From Chitinophagaceae bacterium (GTDB lineage: Bacteria > Bacteroidota > Bacteroidia > Chitinophagales > Chitinophagaceae), in NCBI GenBank assembly GCA_023957125.1, contig JAMLHL010000004.1:177115-241114 (forward strand): DNA of 64,000 nt, given 5' to 3'. The number at the start of each line of letters is the position of its first letter. The first letter of the stretch is position 1. The notes under the pieces were generated by a model. The model saw only the letters and a program-made list of their open reading frames with translations, was not told the DNA's origin and made no database searches. Positions 37,051 to 46,887 of this stretch are shown here, in pieces. The translations under genes were made by a program, and so were the position numbers.

Positions 37051-38265
37051 TTGCATTTTACAGAATTTAACTTTCATCCCGGTCTCCAGGAAGGAATTGA
37101 AGCATCCAACTATGAAACAGCAACGCCCGTGCAGGAGCAGGTCATTCCGGCCATCCTGGCGGGGAAAGACCTGATCGCTTCGGCGCAGACCGGAACCGGT
37201 AAAACAGCCGCTTTTCTTCTTCCCATCATCAATCGTTTGCTGGAAAAAGAAACTTCCGGATACGTCAGAGCGCTGATCATTGTACCCACAAGGGAACTGG
37301 CCATCCAGATTGCCCAACACGTTGAAGGACTCAGCTATTTCACCTCTATCAGTTCTTTAGCCGTATATGGCGGAAGTGACGCGCAAAATTTTGTGGGGGA
37401 AAAAAAAGCCCTGCAGATGGGCGCCGATATCATTATCTGTACGCCGGGCAGGCTGATCGCCCATCTTAATATGGGCTATGTATCTATAAAAGGATTGCAA
37501 TTTCTGGTACTGGATGAAGCCGACCGCATGCTGGACATGGGTTTTTCGGATGATATCAACAGGATCATCGCTCAACTGCCCCGCAAAAGACAAACCCTGC
37601 TGTTTTCGGCCACCATGCCTTCCAAGATCAGGAAATTAGCGCAACAGATCCTCACCAACCCGGTGGAGATCAATATTGCTATCTCCCGTCCGCCGGAAAA
37701 AATCATCCAAAAAGCTTTCCTGGTTCATGAGCCGCAGAAAATACCCCTGATAAAGTACCTCCTGACCCGGAAACCATATAAGCGCGTCCTCGTTTTTTGC
37801 AGCCGGAAAAGGAATGTGAAACTATTGACCAAAACCTTAAAGCAAAACGGTTTAAAGGTGGAAGAAATGCACAGCGACTTAACCCAATCCCAGCGGGAGG
37901 ACGTACTGGCCGGCTTTACCAGCGGCAGGATACCACTATTGGTTGCTACAGATATTCTAAGTCGCGGCATTGATATTGATACCATTGACCTGGTGATCAA
38001 TTACGATGTGCCGCGCGACGGCGAAGATTATGTACACCGGATCGGACGAACGGCAAGGGCGGAAGCTGACGGTATGGCTTACACGCTGGTTGGAGAAAAA
38101 GAGCAAAATAGTTTTTTCGCTATTGAAAAACTCATTAATAAGGAAATAGAAAAAGCGAAGCTGCCGGAATTTCTGGGGCCGGCTCCTGCATGGCGCTCCC
38201 CGAATAAAAACAACCATACGCCATTCAAAAAGCATTCGGCCGGTTATAAAAAAAGGAGAAGCTGA
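37051..38265 (+). CDS. DEAD-box ATP-dependent RNA helicase (RhlE-type)
   Basis: 404 aa. All core motifs are present: Q motif with the FNFHPGLQEGIEASNYETAT start, motif I AQTGTGKTAAF, Ia PTRELAIQ, Ib TPGRLI, motif II DEAD, motif III SAT, motif IV VFCSRKRNVKLL, motif V DILSRGIDI, motif VI HRIGRTAR. The C-terminal extension is short and basic (FKKHSAGYKKRRS), typical of RhlE-like cold-shock and ribosome-assembly helicases. The start is a TTG at 37051; there is no ATG giving the full Q motif. Confidence 0.93.
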   Translation: MHFTEFNFHPGLQEGIEASNYETATPVQEQVIPAILAGKDLIASAQTGTGKTAAFLLPIINRLLEKETSGYVRALIIVPTRELAIQIAQHVEGLSYFTSISSLAVYGGSDAQNFVGEKKALQMGADIIICTPGRLIAHLNMGYVSIKGLQFLVLDEADRMLDMGFSDDINRIIAQLPRKRQTLLFSATMPSKIRKLAQQILTNPVEINIAISRPPEKIIQKAFLVHEPQKIPLIKYLLTRKPYKRVLVFCSRKRNVKLLTKTLKQNGLKVEEMHSDLTQSQREDVLAGFTSGRIPLLVATDILSRGIDIDTIDLVINYDVPRDGEDYVHRIGRTARAEADGMAYTLVGEKEQNSFFAIEKLINKEIEKAKLPEFLGPAPAWRSPNKNNHTPFKKHSAGYKKRRS

Positions 38266-38317
38266 AATGATTCAACCTCTCCCGGCAATTTTTTATAGCA
38301 ACGGTTCCGTATTCCGG

Positions 38318-38935
38318 CTACGATGCGGTTCGTAAATAGGAATTATTTAACCCGTAGCTGTTATCGCGCGTTCTTAATCCCGACCGGATCCTGCTGAGAC
38401 TCTCTTTGGTAATACCGAGAAACGAAGCCAGGTAAGTTAAAGGAATATGTTGTAAAACCTCGGGTTGCTTTTGTGTAAAATAATGGTAACGGTCTGCCGC
38501 TTCCATAAACCTGGTAGCAAAAAGATTTTCCTGCATTTCCATAATAAAAGTGCTCATAATAGTTCGGTTCAATTTGTCCAGTGCGGCGTATTGCCTCGAA
38601 AGACTGAGCAAAAGATTGTAAGGGATAACGCCTATGATCGAATCTTCCAAAATATGCATACTTTCCTTTGCCGGGGTATTAAACAATAAGCAATGGAGGG
38701 AAGATATGATGTGATCATCATATCCCAGCCAGGTAGTATGCTCTTTTTGTGTCGTTTTATGGAATAAACGATAGGCTCCTCTTACCACTACAAAAAGATC
38801 GCCACAAAACTGGTCCTGTTCAAAAACATGCTCATTTTTACGATATTCCCGCAACGTAATGATGCCTGCCAATGCTTTTTGGCTTGCCTCATCCAGCGGA
38901 GTGTACTGCCGGCAGATGGATATCACTCGCTCCAT
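38318..38935 (-). CDS. Crp/Fnr-family transcriptional regulator
   Basis: ~205 aa from the ATG at 38935 (MERVISICRQYTPLD). An N-terminal cNMP-binding-like beta-roll (FVVVRGAYRLFHKTTQKEH) is followed by the long dimer helix and a short helix-turn-helix (LTYLASFLGITKESLSRIRSGL). The effector-pocket residues of CRP are not evident, as in most Bacteroidota members, so the effector is unknown. The ORF continues upstream to 39007 and a GTG exists at 38968, but 38935 gives the usual family length. It is convergent with the rhlE-type gene; the target genes are not identifiable here. Confidence 0.85.
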   Translation of the reverse strand: MERVISICRQYTPLDEASQKALAGIITLREYRKNEHVFEQDQFCGDLFVVVRGAYRLFHKTTQKEHTTWLGYDDHIISSLHCLLFNTPAKESMHILEDSIIGVIPYNLLLSLSRQYAALDKLNRTIMSTFIMEMQENLFATRFMEAADRYHYFTQKQPEVLQHIPLTYLASFLGITKESLSRIRSGLRTRDNSYGLNNSYLRTAS

Positions 38936-39181
38936 AGTGTCAGGTTCAATTAAGGAAATTTTTTTCACGGGGATTGGGATTAGATTTAATGAAAATGAAA
39001 TTATCATACATTAAACGAGACTGCCCGTTTATTATTATAAAATCGTCTATTTTCTGCTACGGCATTAACTTATGCTAATACCGTGAAACCAGCCATCCTG
39101 CCCGGTTTTTACTTCCGGGCTGGGCTGAAAAAAGAGGAATTGGATGAGGCAAAATACGCCACTCAAATGAAATACAGGACT

Positions 39182-39829
39182 TTATAAATGTTTGAATTGT
39201 CTGATCATTTCCTCAGGCTGATCCGCATTAAAAATAATGGTTCCGGCCACCAGCGCGTGAGCGCCTGCTTCCAAAATAGCGGGACCGTTTTGCAGCGTAA
39301 CCCCCCCATCCACTTCAATGATGGTATCCAGTTTCATCTGGTCTATCCGTTCACGCAGCAGCCGGATCTTATTCAGGGAATGCGGAATAAATGGTTGCCC
39401 GCCAAATCCGGGATCAACACTCATAAGGATCACTACATCTGTATATTCCAAAACGTCCTGCAACAGTTGAACGGGCGTATGCGGGTTGATGGCCACTCCC
39501 GCCTTCATGCCCAGGTTTTTGATCTGCATAAGATTGCGATGCAGATGGGGACACGCTTCATAATGAACGGTGAGATGATCGGCGCCGGCCGCTTTAAAAT
39601 CCGCGGCATACCTTCCGGGCTCCTCTATCATCAGGTGTACATCACAAGGCTTATGGGTAGCATTCCGTATTTTTTCGATAACAGGCATACCAAAACTTAT
39701 ATTCGGCACAAAACGTCCGTCCATCACATCCAGGTGAAACCAATCCGCTTCACTGCGGTTGAGCATATCACATACTTCTTTTAATCTCAAAAAATCACAG
39801 GCTAATAGCGAGGGGGATATAATCGGCAT
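39182..39829 (-). CDS. rpe: Ribulose-phosphate 3-epimerase
   Basis: 215 aa, TIM-barrel with all family motifs: SPSLLACDF, HLDVMDGRFVPNISFG (metal-binding Asp), VHLMIEEP, SVDPGFGGQPF, and IEVDGGVTLQN (catalytic Asp) followed by VAGTIIF. It interconverts ribulose 5-phosphate and xylulose 5-phosphate in the pentose phosphate pathway, using a divalent metal. It is the last gene of a head-to-tail - strand series with YihY and mltG; spacing to yihY is ~110 bases, so it may have its own promoter. Confidence 0.96.
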   Translation of the reverse strand: MPIISPSLLACDFLRLKEVCDMLNRSEADWFHLDVMDGRFVPNISFGMPVIEKIRNATHKPCDVHLMIEEPGRYAADFKAAGADHLTVHYEACPHLHRNLMQIKNLGMKAGVAINPHTPVQLLQDVLEYTDVVILMSVDPGFGGQPFIPHSLNKIRLLRERIDQMKLDTIIEVDGGVTLQNGPAILEAGAHALVAGTIIFNADQPEEMIRQFKHL

Positions 39830-39938
39830 GAGGTTAATTCGTTTTTAATTGGTTGTTTATAGTGGTTCCTTTAAAATCGCCGTAATGGCAAATTAAATAA
39901 ATCATCGCTATTTTGCAGGGGTGCATAGAAAAACATTC

Positions 39939-40913
39939 CTATCTTCTCCCGCCACCGCTTCGCCCCCCGTTTGATTGCCGTGCTTCTGCCTCCATTTTAA
40001 GGTGATTGATACTTACATTCAGCTCAAAACCGATCAACAAAATGAGGGAATTAAAAAAGAAAGACGACATCAATATGATCACCGTTCCAATTGATCCATA
40101 TACTTTATTATAGGTTCCAAAATTGTTGACCCAATAACTGAACAAAACCGTAAGGGCGATTATGAGCAGTGTTGCGAGGATGGTTCCGGGGGAATTCACC
40201 TTCCATTTGTGCTGGATAGCCGGAGCAAAACGATAGATCAGCCCGATGGCATAATAAATCAGGGCTACGATGATCACCCACCTCAATGTGTTGATCCACC
40301 AGCGGATACGCTCGCTTTCTATGTCCATCCACAGTAAAACAGACCGCAGGATACTTCCCTGGGTAATGAGCAATAGGATGGAAGCCATAAAGATAATAGC
40401 AATAAAAAAAGTAAGCTTCAACGCCGTAACCCGGCTTTGCAAAAAATTCCTTTTTCGCCGGTACATAACATGTAAAGAACGGTCAAATGAACTCATGATT
40501 CCCAGCATGGCATTGGAAGCAAAAAAACCCGCCGTAATGAAGCCGATGGACAAGAGCCCACCCCTGGGCCGGGTAAAATCGTCAATAAAATCCCTTACCC
40601 ATACATAGGTATCCCGGTTCGGCGTAAGGTCTCTTATTAACCCCAGCAATTCTCTCGTAAAATCTTTTTGACCCGGCAGGTAGGGAACAAGGGTGAATAA
40701 AAAAATGAGGAAGGGAGGGATGGCCATCAGGATATTAAAAGCGATAGCTGCTGCCCGGATCTTCAGTCCTTCTTTTTTGATTTGTTGGGTCAAAAAAAGC
40801 ACTACATCGTAAATTGGTAATCCCTGGAAACCCGGCAAAATCACCCGTTTTGACCGCACGATCAAAAAATTGACCGGTCTTGATGCTACAATCCTGCTTT
40901 CAAGCTTCGTCAT
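39939..40913 (-). CDS. YihY/BrkB-family inner-membrane protein
   Basis: 324 aa with six predicted membrane helices, the layout of the YihY (formerly BrkB) family. Family segments are visible: AAAIAFNILMAIPPFLIFLF (TM1), GGLLSIGFITAGFFASNAML and YGSIGTVIILMSSFFFNSLI, and the C-terminus is basic (SNGGRSGGGRR). No enzymatic function is established for the family, despite an early RNase BN annotation. The gene lies 22 bases downstream of mltG, probably co-transcribed with it. Confidence 0.88.
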   Translation of the reverse strand: MTKLESRIVASRPVNFLIVRSKRVILPGFQGLPIYDVVLFLTQQIKKEGLKIRAAAIAFNILMAIPPFLIFLFTLVPYLPGQKDFTRELLGLIRDLTPNRDTYVWVRDFIDDFTRPRGGLLSIGFITAGFFASNAMLGIMSSFDRSLHVMYRRKRNFLQSRVTALKLTFFIAIIFMASILLLITQGSILRSVLLWMDIESERIRWWINTLRWVIIVALIYYAIGLIYRFAPAIQHKWKVNSPGTILATLLIIALTVLFSYWVNNFGTYNKVYGSIGTVIILMSSFFFNSLILLIGFELNVSINHLKMEAEARQSNGGRSGGGRR

Positions 40914-40935
40914 ATTACCCGAATATCCGAAATTC

Positions 40936-41958
40936 TTATCTAATTTTTAAACGATTCAATGCTTTCTGATAAGCCCTGGCATTTTTAAAATGTTCTGCTT
41001 CGGTTGTTGCAAACGCATGGTATCCCGAAAAATCGGGTTTTGCACAGAAATAAAGATAAGGGGTGGAGGCTGCATCCAGCGTAGCATCAATGGTTTTAAT
41101 GGAGGGGGTGCAAATAGGGCCGGGAGGCAATCCTTTATTCTTATATGTATTATAGGGAGAAGAAGCGCTCTGGCTGATCATTTTCAACGTTACTCTTTTA
41201 GCGGCAAAATCCCGGGTCGCAAATTTTATGGTCGGGTCGGCCCCGAGGGGCATTCCCCTGTTTAAACGATTGAGATAAACACTGGCCATCAACGGCATTT
41301 CGTCATACTTGTTGGTTTCCTCTTCAATTATGGAAGCCATAATATACACCTGCTGAGGAGTCAAACCCAGATCACGCGCTTTCTGCAGCCGGCTTTCGTT
41401 CCAAAACCTCTTTTCTTCCTTCATCAGCCTGCTCACCAATTGTTCCACGGAAGTGTTCCAGAAAAAACTATAGGTATCGGGGATGACAACAGTCATTACG
41501 TTGTTGGTGTCTAACCCTTTTTTGAATAAAGAATCTGAATGATTCAAATAATTTATTACGGCGTTGGAATCACATTCCAGTTTACGACCCGCCAGGCGCG
41601 CCAGGTCTTCTTTGGTTCTGAGCTTGTTTATCACCAGGTTGACGGGAGATTGGATACCGTTCCGCAACATCTGTATTATTTCCCAAATACTGGCTCCCCG
41701 GTTGATCTTGTACCGGCCTGCTTTTAATTTTGACGGCAGGCTTCGCTTCCGGGCAATCCGGGAAAATAAAGCGGGGTTACGTACCACTTTGTCTTCCTGC
41801 AGCGTACGGATTAAATCATCATAACTGCTGCCCGTTTTTATATAAAGAAAATATTGATCTTCTTCAAAGTCTGTATTACTTCCCCATATTTTCCAGACCG
41901 AAAAGGCAACAAAAGCAATGAGAAAAAACAGAAAGAGTAAAATCAGCTTTTTGACCAT
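40936..41958 (-). CDS. mltG: Endolytic murein transglycosylase MltG
   Basis: 340 aa. One N-terminal membrane anchor (LILLFLFFLIAFVAFSVW) is followed by the YceG/MltG domain, with a LysM-like subdomain (~40-100) and the catalytic region ASIIEEETNKYDEMPLMASVYLN, which contains the conserved catalytic Glu, then PLGADPTIKF and GLPPGPICTPS. MltG cleaves nascent glycan strands and limits their length in the periplasm, tied to elongasome function. Downstream yihY is 22 bases away. A hairpin terminator lies just upstream, after secG, so mltG starts its own transcription unit. Confidence 0.93.
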   Translation of the reverse strand: MVKKLILLFLFFLIAFVAFSVWKIWGSNTDFEEDQYFLYIKTGSSYDDLIRTLQEDKVVRNPALFSRIARKRSLPSKLKAGRYKINRGASIWEIIQMLRNGIQSPVNLVINKLRTKEDLARLAGRKLECDSNAVINYLNHSDSLFKKGLDTNNVMTVVIPDTYSFFWNTSVEQLVSRLMKEEKRFWNESRLQKARDLGLTPQQVYIMASIIEEETNKYDEMPLMASVYLNRLNRGMPLGADPTIKFATRDFAAKRVTLKMISQSASSPYNTYKNKGLPPGPICTPSIKTIDATLDAASTPYLYFCAKPDFSGYHAFATTEAEHFKNARAYQKALNRLKIR

Positions 41959-41994
41959 AACGTTCTTATATTTTCTTCTTTACGGAGATTGAAT

Positions 41995-42024
41995 ATAATA
42001 AAAAACCCTGCCATAAAACAGGGT
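41995..42024 (-). terminator. Rho-independent terminator downstream of secG
   Basis: On the - strand: stem ACCCTG / CAGGGT with an 8-base loop, followed by TTTTTTATTA. It lies about 30 bases past the secG stop and separates secG from mltG. Confidence 0.75.
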
Positions 42025-42053
42025 CTGATAATGATAAGTTTATCGAATGTTAA

Positions 42054-42395
42054 TTAAGGCTGGGTTTGTACAGGCGCGTTCTGGGGAGCAGCCGGCGGCG
42101 GCGCAACCGGTAAGCTTTGCTGCTGTTGCTGATTGGTGTTGATACCTTTAATGAACTGGTTGCTGTTATCAGAACTCAAAAACAAGGAAGAAAACAGGCA
42201 CAAAACACCGATAAAAGTGGCAAATATCCAGGTTCCTTTTTCCAGAACATCGGTGGTTTGTTTTACCCCCATGAACTGGCTGCTGAAACCGGCAATACTT
42301 CCCGACAAGCCGCCACCTTTGGGATTTTGGATCAGGATAATCAACGCCACTATAATGCAGGACACAATAATCAGGATCAGAAACAAAATGGCCAT
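42054..42395 (-). CDS. secG: Preprotein translocase subunit SecG
   Basis: 113 aa. Two transmembrane helices (FLILIIVSCIIVALIILIQ and IFATFIGVLCLFSSLFL) are separated by a loop with NPKGGGLSGSIAGFSSQFMG, the SecG signature. The C-terminal tail is Q/P-rich (NQQQQQSLPVAPPPAAPQ), common in Bacteroidota SecG. It stabilises the SecYE channel during SecA-driven export. The start is 3 bases after the upstream stop, so it is translated from the same mRNA as the lptE cluster. Confidence 0.93.
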   Translation of the reverse strand: MAILFLILIIVSCIIVALIILIQNPKGGGLSGSIAGFSSQFMGVKQTTDVLEKGTWIFATFIGVLCLFSSLFLSSDNSNQFIKGINTNQQQQQSLPVAPPPAAPQNAPVQTQP

Positions 42396-42398
42396 ATA

Positions 42399-43448
42399 TC
42401 AGGTTTGATTTAATTTGGAAATTCTGGCTGCAAAATAAGCTCTTTTACCGGGATTGAGCAAACTTAATTTCTGATATACTTCCACTGCTTTAGCCGCTAA
42501 TCCCTGGCGGGCAAATACTTCAGCCATTGTTTCGGTTACCACTTCATCCAGTTCATTGGAATGTTCCGCGATGTTCTGAATAGCGCCATCCCTCCCCTTG
42601 TCCATTTCTTCTTCCATTTTCTCCGGATGAAGCCGCTTCATGGTCTTCAGCCATTCGGTAAAACTGCGCAGTTTTTTGCTTAACTTATCACTCCCTTCCT
42701 CATTGTTCCACCGGATTCCCTGGGAAGCAAAATAATCTACCGTAAACAAAGGCTCAACCGGTATCACCGGCAACATCTTTTCAGAAATTAACGAAGGCAA
42801 AACAGACGGTTCCTCCAGCTCGGGCTCTAAAGGGAGAACGGTTTTTACCGCCAACGACTGATCATCCTCCTCTTTTCCGGGTTCAGGAACCACGGTATCG
42901 CTTTCTCCCGAAGCTTCACGAAACATAGGTATATCTTCTGCATCCGTTACCTGCAATTCCTCCGGAGCGGCATCGGTATCTGAAGGCGGCTCAGAAATTG
43001 AGGCTTCGGGTTCCGTTTCCACCGCGTCCGCTTCCCCTGCCTTTTCTTCGCTTTCACCGGTGTTCCAGGCCTGCCCATTCAAAAACTTCTCATTATCAGG
43101 AACAGGTAGCGGTAACTCCGGTTCCTGGATTACCGGCTCATTTTCTATTTCACCGGGCTGTTCGTCAATGGGAGAAATCAGGCTCTCATCCCGGTTACTA
43201 TCCTGGTCGTTTTGAAGCAAATCGTTCAGCCAATGGGGATTACTGAAAAAAACAGCCGTTTTTGTAACCTGCAATCTGTACAGCAAAGCATCCATCTGCC
43301 TGTATTTCCTGGCAAGCAGGTACTGAAGAGGAGCATAGTAGGGATACTTACCGGCCAATTGTTCTACAACCGATTCGTCCACCTCCTCCAGTTTATTCAC
43401 ATGGAAATACTTTTCCACCAGATTTTCTATCGCAGGATTCATTGTCAT
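42399..43448 (-). CDS. Hypothetical protein with C-terminal TPR-like repeat, conserved in the lptE-secG cluster
   Basis: 349 aa, no signal peptide. Residues ~110-230 are highly acidic and low-complexity (rich in Glu, Pro, Asp), while the N-terminal ~80 residues are helical (KYPYYAPLQYLLARKYRQM) and the C-terminal ~40 have a TPR-like motif (AEVFARQGLAAKAVEVYQKL). A cytoplasmic adaptor role is suggested by the architecture only; I do not recognise the family. It lies between lptE (15 bases away) and secG (3 bases), an arrangement I expect in many Bacteroidota. Confidence 0.75.
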   Translation of the reverse strand: MTMNPAIENLVEKYFHVNKLEEVDESVVEQLAGKYPYYAPLQYLLARKYRQMDALLYRLQVTKTAVFFSNPHWLNDLLQNDQDSNRDESLISPIDEQPGEIENEPVIQEPELPLPVPDNEKFLNGQAWNTGESEEKAGEADAVETEPEASISEPPSDTDAAPEELQVTDAEDIPMFREASGESDTVVPEPGKEEDDQSLAVKTVLPLEPELEEPSVLPSLISEKMLPVIPVEPLFTVDYFASQGIRWNNEEGSDKLSKKLRSFTEWLKTMKRLHPEKMEEEMDKGRDGAIQNIAEHSNELDEVVTETMAEVFARQGLAAKAVEVYQKLSLLNPGKRAYFAARISKLNQT

Positions 43449-43462
43449 GAAGGTACAACCCT

Positions 43463-43975
43463 TTACCAGTTAGAGAATATTTTATTAAAAATATCGTCCG
43501 ACATGTTTTTCAAAATTTCGTCCATCAGGCGATTTTGCGCATCCGTAAAACTAAGGGAAGCTGAAAACGGGAAATTCCGTGTTATGTCGGTTTCAAAATC
43601 ACCCTTTTCATCCAAACGGTTTTTAAAGATAATATGCACGGTTACATTCAGGTTGTTACTGGAAGCCTCCTTCCCGGAAATCCCGGAAGTATTCACGGAA
43701 AAGTCGGTGATGTATCCACTGATATCATAATGAGCGTCATCCCCGTTAATGATCGTCAGGCGGGTTTGCCCTGTTATTTTTTGCCGCAGTTTATCCGTTA
43801 ACTGGGGGCTAAGCTGGGGATTAATGTACCTTGCCCGGTTTTCAATATAGTTTACCCGAACCGTTTTTACTTCCGGGGGGATGCTGATGTCTTTGAGGGT
43901 ATAGTTACAGGTAGCCTGTATGGAAATAAAAGCAATTAAAAAAAAAATACTGGCTCTAAGCATCGGATTATTCAT
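43463..43975 (-). CDS. lptE: LptE-family LPS-assembly protein
   Basis: 170 aa. An N-terminal hydrophobic segment ends in QATC, a weak lipobox (Gln at -3 rather than a Leu/Val), so lipid attachment is probable but not certain. The mature part has the LptE-like alpha/beta pattern with VKTVRVNYIENRARYINPQLS and LTDKLRQKITGQTRL, typical of Bacteroidota LptE. It is expected to plug the LptD outer-membrane barrel during LPS insertion. Its start overlaps the upstream sigma-54 activator stop by 8 bases. No LptD gene is nearby. Confidence 0.85.
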   Translation of the reverse strand: MNNPMLRASIFFLIAFISIQATCNYTLKDISIPPEVKTVRVNYIENRARYINPQLSPQLTDKLRQKITGQTRLTIINGDDAHYDISGYITDFSVNTSGISGKEASSNNLNVTVHIIFKNRLDEKGDFETDITRNFPFSASLSFTDAQNRLMDEILKNMSDDIFNKIFSNW

Positions 43976-45212
43976 TAATATCGTATTCTTTCAACTTGCG
44001 GTATAAGGTTCTTTCACTGATCCCCAGATCGGACGAAGCATCTTTCCGTTTTCCCTTGTGTTTTTTGAGCGCTTTTACAATCAGTTCTTTCTCCTTATCC
44101 ATGATATTCAGCGACTCCTCCACTTCCTCATGTTCATAGATATCATTATTATCAATAAGCACAGGCTGCGCCGGCTGAACAAGGGCAGGCGGCGAAATGT
44201 TTTTTTCCCGTTCCACGTCATGATAGTCGTTCAACAACGACTCATTGGCATAAGCCACCGCAGCGCCCGCCCGCTGGGGGTTCTGAAGAATATCTACAAA
44301 CATTTTTTTCAGCTCCGTAACGTCTTTCTTCATATCAAAGAAAAGCTTGTATAAAATCTCCCGCTCATTGGCAAATTCTGCATGCGATACATTTCCGGAA
44401 CCGGTGGCCAATACCGGCATCCGGTTGGTATTGTATTCAGGTAAAAACTGCCGGAGCTGCCTCGCCGTTACCAATTTATCCTGAGCCAACACGGATATCT
44501 GTTCCGCAATGTTCTTCAATTCCCTGACATTTCCCGGCCAGGGATACCGGATTAACAAATCCTTTGCTTCATCATCCAGTTGCACAGCAGCCGTTTTGTA
44601 GCGTTCCGCAAAATCCGCGGCAAACTTTCTGAATAAAAGAATAATGTCTTCGGGTCTGTCTTTCAGCGCCGGCACCCTTATGGGAACGGTATTAAGCCGG
44701 TAATACAGATCCTGCCTGAATTTTCCCTTATGCGTATATTCCAGCAGATCTTTGTTGGTGGCAGCCACCACTCTTACGTCCGTCTTTTGCACTTTAGATG
44801 ATCCTACACGGATATATTCTCCCGTTTCCAGTACCCGGAGCAAACGCGCCTGCGTGCCCAGCGGCAATTCTCCAATTTCATCGAGGAATATGGTACCCCC
44901 GTTTACGGTTTCAAAATAGCCCTTCCTGCTGTCCACAGCACCGGTGAAAGATCCTTTTTCATGTCCAAACAGTTCCGAATCAATGGTACCTTCCGGAATA
45001 GCGCCACAATTCACCGCTATAAAAGGATTGTGTTTCCGGGACGACAATGCGTGGATGATCTGTGAAAACACCTCCTTCCCTACCCCGCTTTCTCCGTAAA
45101 TAAGCACTGTAAGATCGGTGTTTGCCACCTGGGCCGCCACTTGCAAAGCATAGCCTAAAGCCGGCGAATTACCAATTATACCAAACCTGTTTTTTATTGC
45201 TTGTATATCCAT
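43968..45212 (-). CDS. Sigma-54-dependent AAA+ transcriptional activator without receiver domain
   Basis: 414 aa. AAA+ motifs: Walker A GESGVGKEVF (~40), GSFTGA in place of the usual GAFTGA loop (~88), Walker B GGTIFLDEIGELP (~106), then RIRV-type sensor and R-finger region (RQDLYYRLNTVPIRVPAL) and YPWPGNVREL. The C-terminal Fis-type helix-turn-helix is ASSDLGISERTLYRKLKEY. There is no N-terminal receiver or GAF domain: the AAA+ domain begins about residue 15, so activity is probably controlled by its level or by another protein. It is coupled to lptE by an 8-base overlap and preceded by miaB with 30 bases between. Confidence 0.9.
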   Translation of the reverse strand: MDIQAIKNRFGIIGNSPALGYALQVAAQVANTDLTVLIYGESGVGKEVFSQIIHALSSRKHNPFIAVNCGAIPEGTIDSELFGHEKGSFTGAVDSRKGYFETVNGGTIFLDEIGELPLGTQARLLRVLETGEYIRVGSSKVQKTDVRVVAATNKDLLEYTHKGKFRQDLYYRLNTVPIRVPALKDRPEDIILLFRKFAADFAERYKTAAVQLDDEAKDLLIRYPWPGNVRELKNIAEQISVLAQDKLVTARQLRQFLPEYNTNRMPVLATGSGNVSHAEFANEREILYKLFFDMKKDVTELKKMFVDILQNPQRAGAAVAYANESLLNDYHDVEREKNISPPALVQPAQPVLIDNNDIYEHEEVEESLNIMDKEKELIVKALKKHKGKRKDASSDLGISERTLYRKLKEYDINE

Positions 45213-45242
45213 CTTGTCCGGCTATTGATTAGAGTGGTTGTT

Positions 45243-46691
45243 TCAAATGATCTCTCCGAACAGTGTAGCTTTTGTACACCCCGTTACGCCCACCGTTACA
45301 TAATCTCCTTTTTTGTATTTTTTCTCCCGGTCTTTGGGAAAAACCACCACCTTATTCCGGGAAGTCCTTCCCATCCAATCCTGGTCGCTCTTTTTACTGT
45401 CTCCTTCAATTAAGACCTCAAAGGTTTTACCAATATCCTGTTCATTACTTTTTCCCGACAAACGGTTTTGCAGATCCACAATCTCCCCGAGCCTTCTCTT
45501 CTTGACCGCATCCGGCACATCGTCTTCAAATCTTCTTTGTGCCAGGGTACCCGGGCGTTCGCTGTAATAAAACATATAACTCAGATCGTAACGGCTGTAT
45601 TCCATCAGCGAAAGGGTATCAAGATGATCTTCTTCCGTTTCTGTACAAAAACCCGCAATGATATCACTGCTGATCCCGCATTCGGGGATGATTTCACGGA
45701 TCCTGTCAATTTTCGACATATACCATTCACGGGTGTAGGTGCGGTTCATCATTTGCAAAATACGGGTGGAACCGCTCTGAACCGGGAGGTGTATGTATTT
45801 GCAGATATTGCGGTATTTAGCCATCACATACAACACTTCGTCTGTAATATCTTTGGGATGGGAGGTTGAAAAACGCACCCTCAGCAAAGGCGAGATCTTT
45901 GCCACTTCTTCCAGCAGATCAGCGAAAGTGACCGTTGCCGCCGGCTCTTTTAAATCTTTGCCTGTAGTCTCCGGTGTATAATAATAACTGTCCACATTCT
46001 GACCCAGCAGGGTAACTTCCCTGAAGCCCTGGTCAAACAGTTCCCTGCATTCTTTTACAATGGAAAATGCATCCCGGCTTCTTTCCCTTCCCCGGGTAAA
46101 CGGAACCACACAAAAAGTGCACATATTATTACACCCTCTCATGATGCTCACAAAAGCGGTCACGCCATTGCTGTTCAGCCTCACCGGTGAAATGTCAGCA
46201 TAGGTCTCTTCCCGGCTAAGCAACACATTCACGGCTTTCTGCCCGCCTTCCGCTTCTTCTATCAGGCCGGGCAGACTGCGGTAGGCATCCGGGCCTACTA
46301 CAATATCCACCAGGCGTTCTTCTTCAAGAAACTTCGACTTCAGCCTTTCGGCCATACAACCCAAAACGCCCACCAGCATCCCGGGCCGGGATTCTTTAAT
46401 TTTTCGAAATTCCGTAAGACGTTTCCGAACGGTTTGTTCGGCTTTTTCACGAACAGAACAGGTATTCAGGAAAATCAGATCCGCCTCTTCATAGTCCTGC
46501 GTAGCCCCAAAGCCGGTATCATTCAGGATAGACGCTACAATCTCACTATCCGAGAAATTCATCTGGCATCCATAGCTCTCTATGTAGAATTTTTTTTTAT
46601 ACAGTGCAGGATCGTTAGCCAGGGGCGCAAAAGCCTCCCCTTGCCTGCTTTCATCGTGTACCTTCGGTTTCAATATATCCAACATATTCAA
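45243..46691 (-). CDS. miaB: tRNA-2-methylthio-N6-dimethylallyladenosine synthase MiaB
   Basis: 482 aa. Radical-SAM methylthiotransferase with the N-terminal UPF0004 domain ([16 protein letters not shown], first conserved Cys), the SAM-cluster motif [20 protein letters not shown] (CxxxCxxC), and a C-terminal TRAM-like domain ending [13 protein letters not shown]. It converts i6A37 to ms2i6A37 in tRNAs reading UNN codons. A -7 promoter element lies about 20 bases upstream of the ATG. In this order (miaB, sigma-54 activator, lptE, hypothetical, secG) the genes probably form one operon. Confidence 0.96.
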   Translation of the reverse strand: MNMLDILKPKVHDESRQGEAFAPLANDPALYKKKFYIESYGCQMNFSDSEIVASILNDTGFGATQDYEEADLIFLNTCSVREKAEQTVRKRLTEFRKIKESRPGMLVGVLGCMAERLKSKFLEEERLVDIVVGPDAYRSLPGLIEEAEGGQKAVNVLLSREETYADISPVRLNSNGVTAFVSIMRGCNNMCTFCVVPFTRGRERSRDAFSIVKECRELFDQGFREVTLLGQNVDSYYYTPETTGKDLKEPAATVTFADLLEEVAKISPLLRVRFSTSHPKDITDEVLYVMAKYRNICKYIHLPVQSGSTRILQMMNRTYTREWYMSKIDRIREIIPECGISSDIIAGFCTETEEDHLDTLSLMEYSRYDLSYMFYYSERPGTLAQRRFEDDVPDAVKKRRLGEIVDLQNRLSGKSNEQDIGKTFEVLIEGDSKKSDQDWMGRTSRNKVVVFPKDREKKYKKGDYVTVGVTGCTKATLFGEII

Positions 46692-46710
46692 ATCTGAACT
46701 TTAGCAGGGA

Positions 46711-46718
46711 CAAAGATA
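46711..46718 (-). promoter_or_regulatory. Candidate -7 promoter element for the miaB operon
   Basis: On the - strand the sequence reads TATCTTTG, an exact TAnnTTTG match ~20 bases upstream of the miaB ATG. Confidence 0.55.
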
Positions 46719-46887
46719 ACCAAAAGGATAAAAAAAATGTCAGTTTGGCAGCATTTAACGCCGGCGGAGATAAAATAACATTTTAATGCAGAAATGAATA
46801 AAACCAACTATTGAAACGGCAAAAATCAACAGGTGCGGGGAAAAATATCCCACAGCCTGCTGATGTGTTGTAACTTATAGAGGAGCT

